A DNA stretch of 64,000 nucleotides from the NCBI GenBank assembly GCA_964036295.1, contig OZ038466.1, forward strand, positions 24,294,597 to 24,358,596. The letters are read 5' to 3'. The position numbers were made by a program, and so were the translations under genes. This DNA is from Plumapathes pennacea. Taxonomy: Eukaryota > Cnidaria > Anthozoa > Antipatharia > Myriopathidae. Under the pieces are notes generated by a model. It was not told the DNA's origin and did no database searches. It worked only from the letters and a program-made list of their open reading frames with translations. Below, one piece after another: positions 47,031 to 59,199 of the stretch. How positions within the stretch are numbered: position 1 is the stretch's first letter; the number at the start of each line of letters is the position of its first letter.

Positions 47031-47252
47031 AGGTGGTGTTACACTGGTCGATTTGCAACGATGCGATGTTGCTCTAAAAAACGTTGAGGTGTAACACGGC
47101 ATTTCGAACGATTTTTCGCGATGTTTGCAGTGCTGCACCGCGTTGCTAGTTTTTGAAAGCGATTCAAAAAAAAAAGAAACACCGTTGCGTGAGTTTGGAG
47201 CAAATCGTCGTTGCAAATCGTCGTTGCAAATCGACCGGTGTAACACCAGCTT
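47031..47252. mobile_element. MITE (family shared with 34118-34325)
   Basis: Ends AGGTGGTGTTACACTGGTCG and TCGACCGGTGTAACACCAGC, with TAA/TTA outside. The interior has the same GTTGCAAATCGTCG motifs as the copy in the other duplicated unit. It is inserted at a different place, so the two insertions are independent. Confidence 0.8.
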
Positions 47253-47339
47253 AATGCTGACTGCGAATAACCTTCATGTGTATACATTTTACGTAATACG
47301 CTGTGAAACTTTAATATGCGATCCGACGGAGGTCGCATA

Positions 47340-48400
47340 AACTCACGATCAAGAGAGGATCAATTGAAAAATCTTGTGACAAGATTGACAGATTTTCAAT
47401 CAATTTCTTGGTGCTTAGAAAAGATTTCGACTACAGGTACTCCGACAATACACGGTGATGTCGGACCAAGTCGACGGACCGTCCACTGTTCGTTGTTAAG
47501 CAGCTGAGAGCTCTCTCTTTGGTCAGGCCACAGAAAATTTCAATCAAGTCGATCAAGCCTTACTCTATGACCACTCAGTGTTGTATAAAGATAATGGTAT
47601 TGTCTTCGATGAACCCCAGAAAAGAAATATTTTGCAACACAAGATAGTAATCGATTACAAAATTATATGGTGGGATTCCTGTCGCTCCCTTGGGTTCACT
47701 GCCGAGGACAGACCTGAATCAATCCACGAACTGACTTTCTATGCTGTGGAAAATCAACTTAGTTTTCTTTTTTTTTTTTTATAACAGACACTTCCAAAAA
47801 TAACACTAATTTTTGCGAACCTCAGATGTTCTTCAGTGCTGGCTTTACCTTTTTGAACGTTAAATGTTTTCTGAGACATATTAATGATGTCAAAGTTTAT
47901 CAGAAAATGCAAAATTTCCTACCTGTGTCAAACAAAGAAAATATTTGATCTGCAGGTTATTAAAAAAGGAAAGCGGTATCTTTGTTACTAGTTTCTTAGT
48001 TTTAGTTACACAATAAATTATGCATTTTTGTATCCGAATGGAAATCTTATAAGAAGAAGATAACTCGAAAGGCAAAGCAATACTGAATATTAATTAATAC
48101 TGATAAAGTTTTATCTTTGTTCTTCATCTCGCATCAGCGGCAGCGAGAGTTTATTACAAAATGGTTAATATCTGTTTACTTCATTAGACTTTATTTAGTT
48201 CATTAGCATTTTCTCTTTAAACTCGCTTCGTAGAATGTCCTGCTGATGAAATATACACCGCTGACATCAGTCGAAAGAGTATTGAAGATGGTTCTGTTGG
48301 TTCCCTGATCATGAGCTGATCATGAATGTAACATTATTATAAGCACCATTGAAGCCGTCCTCTGAATAGAAAGCTCAAACGCAACCGGTTCTTTGTGTTT
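47340..48400. repeat. Segmental duplication flank, inner part, copy 2
   Basis: 47340-47790 corresponds in inverted orientation to 34326-34700. 47815-48400 corresponds directly to 34905-35460. Non-coding. Confidence 0.7.
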
Positions 48401-50772
48401 CGATATATATGCACACAGCCTATGGCCATATAACCTGCAATCAGTCCCTCTTTCCCCTCCGTTTCTTTATCTCTTGTGAGCTATTTCATCTCTAGTGGTC
48501 GTCACTTGTCATATGCACTGTATAAAATTTTGTTCACTGATTTACAATTTTCTTCAAGTGAAAATCATTATTGTGAGGTTCTGTATTGTCGAGCCTCCTT
48601 AAAATTGATCTTTTCTAAATAATCCTGTGAAAACTAGATGTCATATAAAGGCGGTCCTCGGAAGCTTGAATTCTAAACCAGTTGAAGAAATAAATATTTT
48701 GGCAATAACCGCGTCACTCAACTGAAAAATAGATTTTAAGCCAATCAATTGTGAAAATGTTGATGGAAAAGTAGCAACTGCGTAACTGTGCTCTTTGTGT
48801 ACCTGCTTCATTGCAGATATGTTTTGGACCAGATTTGAAAGGTTTGACTCAACTGCGTAATTGAGTGTAACTGCTTTTAATGCTTCATATCACGTTACAA
48901 GTACACGGTAGTCGTATTCCGTTTGGACTAAGAAATACAGTACTCTACATTACTGTTACGTCTCCTGCATGTCCGCCAGTTCTCATCTTCTTTTCTTCTT
49001 GAGCGACTGCATGACCACTGCGTGTGTCTCACAACCCACCCTAACCGGATTTGTACTTGTGTTTTATTGTGATAAATTGCAAGTTTGCGTCTATTATAAA
49101 ATGTTATACTACGCAACCAAGAAACCACCAACTAGTTCTAGTTATAGTCGCCAGAAAACATCTCTTGTACGCTTACCGGCTACATTGAAGCCTGAAGGAC
49201 ATCGTAGACGCAAACAAAATGCATTCTCTCATTACAAAACAAGAAAGCGATTACTAGTTGATGTGTAAATGGTTCGACTTTCTATTCGTTCGCGGAAAAA
49301 AGTTGTGCTATGATTATGTGCAGTCAGTTATAGTAATATTTGTGAAATTTACGAAACTCGAAAAAAAAAACCATTTTGTTTTGATCCCCCTGTTTATACA
49401 CATCAATTTGATCATAGAGTATTTACACAATTGTGCAATTACACTGATCTAAGCCAAAATACAGAGGATTCAATATAGCAGATTCTTACACTGTAAAAAC
49501 GAGCGGGGATATTTTTCTCAAACTCGACAATATTTATGCTACAACTGAGTAAGATAACTTGGTCAAAATAATATCAATGTCTGCCCTTGGCTTTTTTACC
49601 TTCAGAAGACGCTTGTGCGTACACGTGACCACTCATGATGAACTCATATGGTTCACTACCCAGTCTCTTTTCTTTTGTTGTCGCCTGTTTAGAGTTCATG
49701 GCTCACTGTTTTAGTCCAGCACAGGATCCCCTGAAGAAGTCTTTACATTATTGAGGGTGCATTTTGGTGTAAAAGTTCGTAATGGAAATGCCTCAGTGGG
49801 TTTGCTCATCTCCAGGTAACTGACTGCGAAAGATTGCTGTACAACTAGAATGAATATTCAATCTGGTCTCGGGCAAGTATGAATTCCTTTCATCAAAATG
49901 GCTTTCGTATATACAGAGGTATTTCTGGTCATCGGATTTGTCACTCCCTCTAATCTACTGAAATTCTTGCTGTTTTTGACTTGCGTAATGAAACTGCCAC
50001 AATACTAGGTTTTCTGCACCTTGGTCTCCTTGCGCAAAGGCAGCTTACATGCTGTTGATGTCTGGTCAGATTTATCATTGTCATCATTGGCAGTACACTG
50101 GATTCCTTAGAAACTGCTTTTTTGTGCATCTTTCCACTGGATGAAATGTCCCTGACCTCAATCATTTTTGAAGCTATTTGCAATATGCAAATAGCTTCTA
50201 TGTCGGCGTTTGGGCGATAGTTGAATCGCCGTTCGGCCCATCTCATTAGGTCATTAAAATGCTCACCCTCTAGGGGGCAAAAACTACTGAGTGGGGAGGA
50301 GCATGAAGTGTTATCCATATAAAAGCCGCCGTGGTACAGGTCCTGTGAGAAAGTTTGTCTTTTATTATCTACTTAACACAAAGAATGCACAGAGAGATTT
50401 CCAGTGAAGGGTTTCCGTGCTAATGTTATAACTTTGCGACAGAATGTCAGAAGCTAAATTACCTCTCCGGGGAGGGGTTTTCTAAATATAATTGGCTCTC
50501 TCGCACGTGGAAGTCATTATTTAATGGCGGCTGTGAGCGTTGCCGATTCTTTGGTTGCATGTGGAAATCTGCTCCCCCTTCAGGCCCCGGCTGACATATC
50601 CGTAGTATCTGGCAAACAGGCGACACAGATTCACATTTAGAGCGACATTTCTGGACACATTTGCGAATATACGCTCCGCTCACAAAAGAAGGAACATGCA
50701 CAGCTGTATGGTGTGACCATGACATATGTTTTGGCAAAGGTAAAAGCTTATTCCGAGTTTTTTTGCGTTCGC
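48401..50772. other. Intergenic, no supported gene
   Basis: Extra DNA present in this duplicated unit but not in the first. Minus-strand frames at 49950-50318 (122 codons) and 50459-50800 (113 codons, Cys-rich middle) lie in locally less AT-rich DNA. I recognise no domain in them; they could be gene fragments. Confidence 0.35.
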
Positions 50773-51260
50773 TGATATGTTTGTTGACACATGATTTCAT
50801 GCCATAATTGCAAATGCAGATCGACTGTGGTATGTCTGAGTTGTTTGTTTATAAAATTGTCTCGAGCGGATTCTGTCACTAATGAAAAATCGACAGGAAA
50901 TTTTACTGTGAATCCTTTTCACCACCGTTCGAATAGCACGAGAAACAGGTTTGTTCGGCTGGAGTGTGTTACGTTACGAAACTATTTTAACGAGTCAAAA
51001 TCTGGTTTACCTCGCATGATATGTTTGTTGACACATGATTTCATGACCAGATCGACTGTGGTTTGTCTGAGTTGTTTGTTTACAAAAATTGTCTCTAGCG
51101 GGTTTTGTCGCTAATGAAAAATCGACTGAAAAGTCGACAGGAAATTTTACTGTGAATCTATTTCACCACCGTTCGAAGAGCACGAGAAACAGGTTTGTTT
51201 GGCTGGAGTGTGTTACGTTAATACGAAACTACTAGAACGAGTCAAAGTCTGGCTTACCTC
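50773..51260 (+). repeat. Two-copy direct tandem repeat, ~245 bp unit
   Basis: 50773-51017 and 51018-51260 are direct copies, each opening with TGATATGTTTGTTGACACAT and containing GGAAATTTTACTGTGAATC and CACGAGAAACAGGTTTGTT. Copies differ by short indels (one has an extra AAAAGTCGAC; the other an extra CATAATTGCAAATG). A frame running through the first unit is not taken as a gene. Confidence 0.85.
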
Positions 51261-52489
51261 AGAAATTTACAGAACTTTCCTCCTTTTATGTCGATCAGCT
51301 CAAAATAATCATATAATAAACTGTCATGTTTGTGCATTTGTGTTTGGTCATGCATAGTACGTAGCTGGCATAGTAGAACATAGTGTAAAACCCCGATCAA
51401 ACGGTGATAATATTCGATGATAGTTCGTGCCCCGTCGTAACACGAACTACCTATCATAGACTATCATCAACTAGCAAATAGCTTCACGTACGCTTTGCGG
51501 ACCTATGTTTTTTTCACCTGCGTCCAATGCTGATTTTGCCACTGAAAAGAGACTTTTAAAAGTTGGTACTTGAATGCGAAGAGTTGCGGGCCGGTGGGCG
51601 TGCGGTTAATACCCTGTTGTGAGACTTCCATGCATGGATTCAATCCTTTCCTCGCTACATCGAATTGTCCCTTTTTTTTTTCTTCTAAAGCAACCAGGCG
51701 GTCCTTAGTCGACGAATCAGTTTGCCCCTCAGTCACGGCGGATGATTTTCTCGTCTTGTACGTACACTAGACGACTCTGGCTGCAACTGGTGTAGTTTCT
51801 CGTGCCCAGTCACCGTCTTTTGGCAGTTCACTGTGAAAGGTCATTATCAAGTCCCATTGCCAGTCCATTTGTTGCCATGCATGCAATAATTTGAGATCAT
51901 ATGCAGTAATTTTTAGTTATACTGTACAATGTTCAGTAAAGGTCATCCATGCTTCTCTTCATCTTTTTCAACCTTGAACACCATGATTCATCTGATGCAG
52001 GTCATATCGCGCTCATAATCACTCTTCTTAATCTTGTAATTTCACTTTGTTGGCGTAATCGGTAACTTTGTGTCGCGTGCTCCTCCTATTCACATTTGTT
52101 TAATGTTCCTTGCTTTAAAACTTTTGCGGTTATTGACGGGTAAACTATGGTTTGTTTTAGCTCCTGTACTGCGTTGACGTGTTTTCTATTGTTGCTGATT
52201 TCACGTTCCCTTCTTCATCAAATAGGGATTAAAGTTTTCTGGCTATATGGTCAGCTCTTGGGTATACGGCAATAGATGCGTAGACCCCTATCCTTCCCTG
52301 CACACTCTTCCGTAGAAATGTTCAAAATAGTCAAAATCCACTATGTAAGGCCTTATGAACATGCATGACGCGAGGTTATGGGCTCCGATCGGTACGATCA
52401 TTGGTGACTCCGAGGTCATTCTTAGTTACTTTTAGTTGTAGCTAGTCATTAATCACAATGGTGTATCTTAGGACAAGGCTTTTAATTTC
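51261..52489. other. Intergenic, no gene seen
   Basis: Downstream region of the second large gene. No exon, RNA or repeat family recognised. A GGATTCAATCC near 51633 resembles a Pol III B box but lacks tRNA folding around it. Confidence 0.3.
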
Positions 52490-55400
52490 TCACCATTCTT
52501 GGAAAGGAGCCAGCTCATCCAGATATATTCTCAATTTGTTACCTTCATCTTCGAATGAGGCGTAGCAGAAGATTTTTTTGCCAGTAGATTTGCTGCACCC
52601 TAAAACACCACACTGAACTATGATGTTATGGATGGTCTCACTTTGAAACGTAAGGACATTCACATCGGTGCTTTGGTCATACAAAGTGAGAGCGTGATAT
52701 GGAATGGTAGGGAAATCCTCTTGAGTTTGGATCTTTACGATAAATCTCTTTGTGCTGTTTCTGTTTGGCTTTGGTCCTTCCCTGATTCCTTTCAGTTTGG
52801 GATGGAATTCTCTTCTCGTGGGCAGTCCTGTTGGTGGGACAGCTATTATCTCTGAGAATCTGCCCTTCAAAGCCTTGCATATGGGTTTGTGCCTCTTCCA
52901 GTGCTGTTTTTGACAGTCCTTGTTGCAGTAAAACACTTTATAACAAAGTGTACAATAGTTCTTGTCGCTCTGCATTTTGTGACAAGACGCACATCGCGAT
53001 CCGATGGATACATTCCTCTCTTTCGGGTGTTGTCTCCCTTCTTTATTCCGCATTTCGATGTTTTCAATCATCTCAGCGGGAGTGTGGACCAATGATTGGG
53101 AAGGAGCGCTCAAATCTTCCATTGTTATAGGGCCTTGGAGTATGCCCGGTCCGTCATGATCTGTTACTTTGTTGCGACGTAAGACGACTTTAGCGGTGCG
53201 TGCAACTCGAATTCCCCCACTATTGTTGTGGTGTATGATGTTTTCGGATATGTCATCGCTTGAACTATCATCAAGATTTATCCCCCAAAAGCCGTTTTCG
53301 AAAATTTCGTTTCTGCGAGCCACCATCGATGATGATTCCTTCAGCATTATGCCGTCTTTCTTGTTTTGATAGACTTCATTGTCGTCAATCGTGACATCCT
53401 TGCTGCCTCTAGCAACTACGATTCCCCAACTTTCGTTTCCATAAATTCTGTTGTTAGCAACACGCGATGGACCCGCTTTTGGTCCGATGCACACCCCCTC
53501 TGCGTACTTGCTATTAAATAAATCGTTCTCTTCTGCAACCAGTGATGCGCCATATCGTACCTCAACTGATGCCTGGCAATGGTTGTGTATCTTGCAATGT
53601 TTTATAACTGCAGATGTGCCTTTATCTGTTGCTAAAACTCCACCCGCGGAATCACACAGAATGCACCTGGTAACGAAAAGTTTGGATCTCGTTATAGCTT
53701 GAAGATTACCATTGCCACCAGGAACATCACCTTTGGGTACACAGGACCTAGCACAACAAATGCGGCATCCATAGCAAGGTGTAGTGAGACATTTCGAAAA
53801 TGTTTTTGTAGCTCCGTTTTGAAACGTACATCCCATGCAAGATACAAATGATTTCGAGGCAACGATGACTGGATCATCAAAAACAATGTTTTCAAAATGG
53901 TAATTTTTTGCTTCGCCAATCAAAACGTGGACATTATTAATTTGGACGTCTCCAACGCCAATGAATATAGCACACTCACAAACTGAAGGAAGCATTTCAT
54001 CTTTCTTTAGCTTTTCACGGCCTGAATGGAACACATATTTGCCGCTTTTGAGTATGACAATCAGTTTTCTTTGACGATGGGCTCTTGGAGGCCGCAGAAT
54101 TTTATCTGCGACCATTATCCACTGTTCTTGCGTTGAAACTACTGTTGCATGGATATCAGGGCCAAACATGCGTTTTGCTTCTTCCATCGCGTTTGAGTTG
54201 AGGTTAACGGCCATTGTGGCGGATGCAACGTAAGCTAGCTTGTACTCCTCCTTGCCTTCGTCAAACAATCGCTTCATCGCCCAGGCTCTTCTCAAATAGC
54301 TTTTCCAGGAATTAGGATCCAGCTTGATACATTCTTCTGCATCATGAAGAGCATCAGTGGGATTGTCCAGCTTCCGATAACACTGTGAACGGTTGCTGTA
54401 CAACTTGGCTAAATCTTCTGGTCTACAAACATGAACTCTGGCCACCTTAATGGCCTCGGTATAAATAGAGACTGCCTCCTCGTATTCTTTTGCTTCGTAG
54501 GCCTCGTTCCCCTTCAGGCGCATGTCATCCACCACTACTAGTTTATTCTCTTCCCTGGGCGTAGTAGGGTTTTCATTTTCATCGTGCTTTGGTCTTGTAG
54601 AAAGGCGAAGTACACGGCGCTGGTGCTCTGTCAGAGGGATGCTCAATAATTGGTTTGTCAAACGCTCTTTGTTGCCAATTCCTGCCAATATTTGCAGCAT
54701 GAGTCTCTGGGATTCAAAGGCTTGTGGTTGTTGATTGGACATGCTCAGGTAGATTGTAGTCTCCCACAAGACGTTGGCAGTTTCCTCAGCATAAAGCAAT
54801 CTTGAACCTGCTTGGGTGTGCTCTTTTACGTAGTCTATCATATGAGATTTCATAGTGACTGCGTTAGATGCAAGCCTTGCCCAGGTGAGAAGAGAACACT
54901 TTTCTTGCAAATAAGTGTCGTTAGGATTTGATCGGTCGGACGCTTCGGCTATGACAGCGGCAGGAGACTTTGTGTTGCGAAAAGCAAAGTCCAGCATTCT
55001 CATTCCGTATTGCAGAACGTCTGCACGTCTTTCCTCCGAGCAACGACTTTGTATGACTTGCTGTACAAGTCGATGTACAGAAAGAGAGTCGCGTGATGTT
55101 GACTGGAACAGCGAGAACTTTGTGAGAATGTCTAAAATTTCTCCGACAACTACTTGAGTGACTTCAAATCGTGCTTCGCGTGGCTCGGTCATGGAGTAGG
55201 CTTGACTGATAATACCACACGGAATTTCATCTGAGCTTAGATACGCAGACACATCAATAACGATTGATGTGAGTTCCTCGAGACCTCTTTCCTTTGCGAG
55301 TTGAGATGCGTATTCAAAATTCATCAGCCACGTGGTATGAACTGCCAACCTCTCTTTTGATTCCGAGGTTTCCTCAGTGGGAGCTTCAGCCTTCCTCTGC

Positions 55401-58398
55401 TGAATGAGCTTCATCTTTAGCTTCTTGAATTCCCTTAAATACAGAGAATACGTACACTTCAGACCCCGGATGTGGGATCCAGCTTGCTCCAAGGCCAAAG
55501 GATGACAACCCAGTTCGTCGATCAGTTCAGCAACTGCATTAAAGTCTTCATTTCCCAGACTGGATTCTTGAACCGATGCCGTGTGGGTCTTGTTGGTTCT
55601 TTTCTGCATAAAAGTGATTGCTTCTTCTTGAGTATAGCATCCCAGAGTGATACAGTCCGCAGGTTTAATGTTTGTTACTTCTCGTAGTAGCTCTTCTTCT
55701 TTGCGTCGTGTTGTGACCAAGATGTGACCCTTGGATTTTCGCATCCAGTGACCACGGAGTAGCTTCAATACGTTATTAGACAGCTCTAGCTCGTCTGCGT
55801 TGTCAACGACTAACAGAAAGGGAAACTGGAGCCGTGATAGGAAGACAAGAGTTGCACGGAGACACTGGTCGAAATCACTTTGAAAAGTGTCGAGGGCGAA
55901 AGCTAGCTCCGTGATTGTGTTCCGAAAGAAGGTCTCACTCTCTGCAGATATCCAAAAGATCCCTCCTTTGTAATAGGAACAACAGCGCCACGAGTACTCC
56001 ACAGCTAGTGTTGTCTTACCACAACCGCCAAGACCGCTGATTCCAAGCACTTTGTTACTTGCTAAAGAGCTCTCAGAAATGCCAAAAGCCTCTTCCAGTC
56101 GATATAGCTCATTCTTGCGTCCACTGAAGTACTCATTTCGGTTGGGGGCTTGGGAAATTGTAGAAAAGTTAGTATATTTCGATTTTTCAGCCAAGGATTG
56201 AACCTTTGCCTCCAAACTTTGGATTTTACCCGACACAGAACTGTGGACTTCTTGGAGTTGTTGAACGTCCTCCTGCGTACAACCTAGCCGGTGTTTTGTC
56301 GTGGTATGTTCTTCTTGTAAAGTGTTGTGCTCGTTCACTAAAGTAGCCAAGAGACTGCTTGAATTCTTTACGTCTTCTTTAACGCGTCCAATGTGAGCAC
56401 CCATCACTTTCTGCTCCTCTTCAGTGGCCACCAGTCTTCTTTCAAACTCCTGAAGTGCTGAATCTATTTGTTTACAAATCTCCTGTAATTGATTCTTGGT
56501 GTCTTCTTGTATGTCCAATGAGTAGCTACCGAGGACTGACACTTCTTGGTACAACACTTGGAGAAGATCTTTGTCTACGGGTGATCCCATACAAAGTTGA
56601 ACACCTGTCAAATACATGCGTATATTCTTAAAGTGTTTGAGGTCATTGCGATTTTGAGCTCAAAAGTAGGAAGACATTCAAACCTAGAGGATTGTTGTGA
56701 TTAACGAAAGAGCTATCGCCAGCTATCGTCAAAAGATATACGATTAATAGAGCGGTTTCCCTAGGAATATGGAAACGCACTGCTCGAATGACTTCACGAA
56801 TAATAGAAATTAATAAACAAAACAACTAAGGCCCGTTTTAAACATCGCGCTACTCCCGTGCCGAAATCAATGCAAAATAAGTTCAAACAATGGATTTTGC
56901 TTGTTTGCATTGAGTTCGGCGCGGGAGTGGCGCAACGTTTAAAACAGACCTTAAAACTGTAGAAAATAGCACAGACAAGTGTCTAATATTGGCTGGATTA
57001 GTTGGTGTATTTTCCAGTATACTTGTAGTCTATGGTTTACAAAACGTCTCGAAATAATAGCTACAGCACGCACCTTTGTCCTTCCAGTCATTCATTTGAT
57101 CCACAATGTTGGGGGGCAGTGCAAGAGATTTCACCAGTGCTTCCATTATTTGGAATGCGAGTACGAATTTGGTCTCATCCCAGTCAGCGAAGTTGCAATG
57201 TGCCCACTCGTTTCGCACTTTTGATCTCACATCTTGTGCGTTGGTTTGTATTGTGGACGAGAAGCATGACGCTGCACACAAGATACCCAGCACTGCTGAC
57301 GGATCACACGACTCGTCAAATGCGCTGAACTTGGCCATGTGCGTCTGAAGATACAACTTTGCCATATCCACTGGGGACGTTACTTTGTAGTCGTAGAGTC
57401 GTACAGAGTGACCGTGCATGGTTTGGTTTTTATTGATAGCTGCATAATTTAACTTGTATTTTCCATCGTTCTTTAACTGTTTTGGGAACATTTGGTGGTC
57501 TATGTTGTCGGACTTCTTAAAGTTGTCATAGGTGGTCATCAAGTGTTGCTCGACATATTTCCTAAGCTGAGGCGTGACCACCTTGAACAGACAAATGCCT
57601 GTGACCATCCATCGTTTCTGATTCTTGTCCAAATCCAAAAGGCTTCCACCTACAGCTAGTAAGATAAGTATTCTACAGTTCAAAAGCCAAATTCCCCTAA
57701 CTGCATGATATATTGCTAGTGAGAAACTGAAGGAGAAAATTGAAGTTTCTCACTCCAGGGAGAGGAAGGCTTGAACTGTTCGGTCTTTTAAATGATTATT
57801 TCAAGTTTACAGCTGACCAATTATTCCATTCGTAACGTCTTCGTTCGAAAGGAATAGAGGGTACTGATGCATCCAGTTGTGGGTGGTATCCCAACCGTAA
57901 AGACCAAGTCACGCTTGCCTTTCTTATTGAAACAGAAAAATGTCTTGAACCAAATTACTGGATTTTCTACCTTTGGATATCGAGGCTGTGAAACTATCAT
58001 CCGGCACCGTAATCAACACTCTCGCTCGACGATGAAAATGTGTACGATATAATTAGGTCTATGATTGTTTTTGTTATACGATTCACGGCTACATATATTT
58101 ATTGAGATTCTTAGTCTGAGTGTTTCTTCTTATACATTTATCTGCCAAACACAGAGGAGTTTCCCTTTCCTTGTAGTAGGAAAAATGTCAGTAATGCAAA
58201 AGGACAGCAAAACACCAGGTTGGGGGTTAGTTATATCTGCGTCAAACGGGGTAGCGCAAGGCTCGTTTCGATATATAATTTATTACCTGAGGCCCCTGCA
58301 TTAGCAATCTGTTCCACTCTCGTGTCAGACGTGTTCACCTCCGCTTTGTATTCCACGAACGATTTCGTACTTCCATCCTCTTTCTTCGTACTTGACAT
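52490..58398 (-). CDS. HEPN-coiled coil-NB-ARC-TPR-beta-helix-MYND protein (copy B)
   Basis: Tandem paralog of the gene at 36658-42908, with the same three exons and phases: 58398-58287, 57655-57074, 56604-52490, encoding 1,602 residues. HEPN exon 38-231 keeps RNEWAH (185-190). The coiled coil is shorter than in copy A (about 40-60 residues missing before the NB-ARC). NB-ARC: P-loop GISGLGGCGKTT (419-430), Walker B LLVVDN, VTTRR; the GLPL motif reads GCHPLA instead of GGLPLA. TPRs lie about 935-1020, beta-helix about 1205-1385, MYND finger 1436-1474 (CxxC...CxxC...CxxxC...HxxxC), and C-terminal domain ends LDELAPFQEW. The frame is open 32 codons upstream of the chosen MSST start to another ATG (58494), but that part is not shared with copy A. 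Likely the same sensor/effector role, inferred. Confidence 0.85.
56828..56952. mobile_element. MITE inside first/second intron of copy B
   Basis: Ends AAGGCCCGTTTTAAACATCG and CAACGTTTAAAACAGACCTT are inverted repeats (arms about 50 bp) flanked by TAA/TTA. Same family as 6821-6951. It lies in the intron between the HEPN exon and the large exon of copy B; copy A's intron lacks it. Confidence 0.75.
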
Positions 58399-59199
58399 CT
58401 TTGTTTGACTCGTACCGTTTCCGGCTACAGAGCAGCTGTTGGAAAAAAGGCAATTGTTTTTGGGATACATGGCAATGTAAATGGCGACGTACATTAAGCA
58501 TACTTCCTGGGTGTGTGTGCATTTTGCTCCGGCAATCCCGATCTATCTATTTTGTCGTACAAGTATTTCAGCAAGTATACTGTTCCCGGAGTACCTTGCC
58601 GCCTGAACGTCCGCTACTGACGGTCTAATTAACTTCCGTGGTGCTCACACTAGCCGAGAGTGCGGACCTAAACGAAATGTTCGACAGTGTGAACGCTTTA
58701 TATCGATTCCATTTGAGCGCAAACAATATCAGTTTTATTTACGCGCGCCGGCGGTAGGAAAAGCCGTGAGCCGCACCGAAATTCTCAGTGTAAGCCACAG
58801 GCTTTATTCCGTGTAGCGAGGAGCAACGTGTAGTGAAACCCTGAATTCCAGAGGTTCTCTTTAATTATGTCATTGAGTCGGCAGCTCCTAGTTCTCCGGA
58901 GGAAAACCTCTGGGACCAGTGTACACTCAGAACTAGAGTAAAGAGGGAATGCGATTCAGAAATATGACCTTTAGATTTTCCGCTGAAAACAATTTTGAGA
59001 AATAGGTTCGGTGTTTCCTGTTAATCATAAATATTACAATTTCCTCGAATGTGATTGGTTCATAAACCCCCCCGATTAATCATTAATTGGACACCTATTG
59101 TTCTGTAATCGGATACTTCTTTGTTCTGTAATCGGACAGTTGGCTTGACCAATCATAAAGCAAGAGTGAAATTTAAATGCACCAATCAGCGTTACACTG
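58399..59199. other. Upstream region of copy B
   Basis: Probable promoter region; no motif recognised. The 59.04-59.2 kb end has a doubled phrase, TGTTCTGTAATCGGA, in tandem. Confidence 0.35.

Noticed and set aside
49950..50318. 122-codon minus frame
   Set aside because: Composition is plausible for coding, but there is no recognisable motif or neighbour support.
50459..50800. Cys-containing 113-codon minus frame as a possible receptor fragment
   Set aside because: The Cys spacing does not fit a family I can name and no flanking exons are visible. Recorded only in the gap note.
51600..51680. Possible tRNA or tRNA-derived element from a B-box-like GGATTCAATCC
   Set aside because: No A box at the right spacing and no cloverleaf could be drawn.
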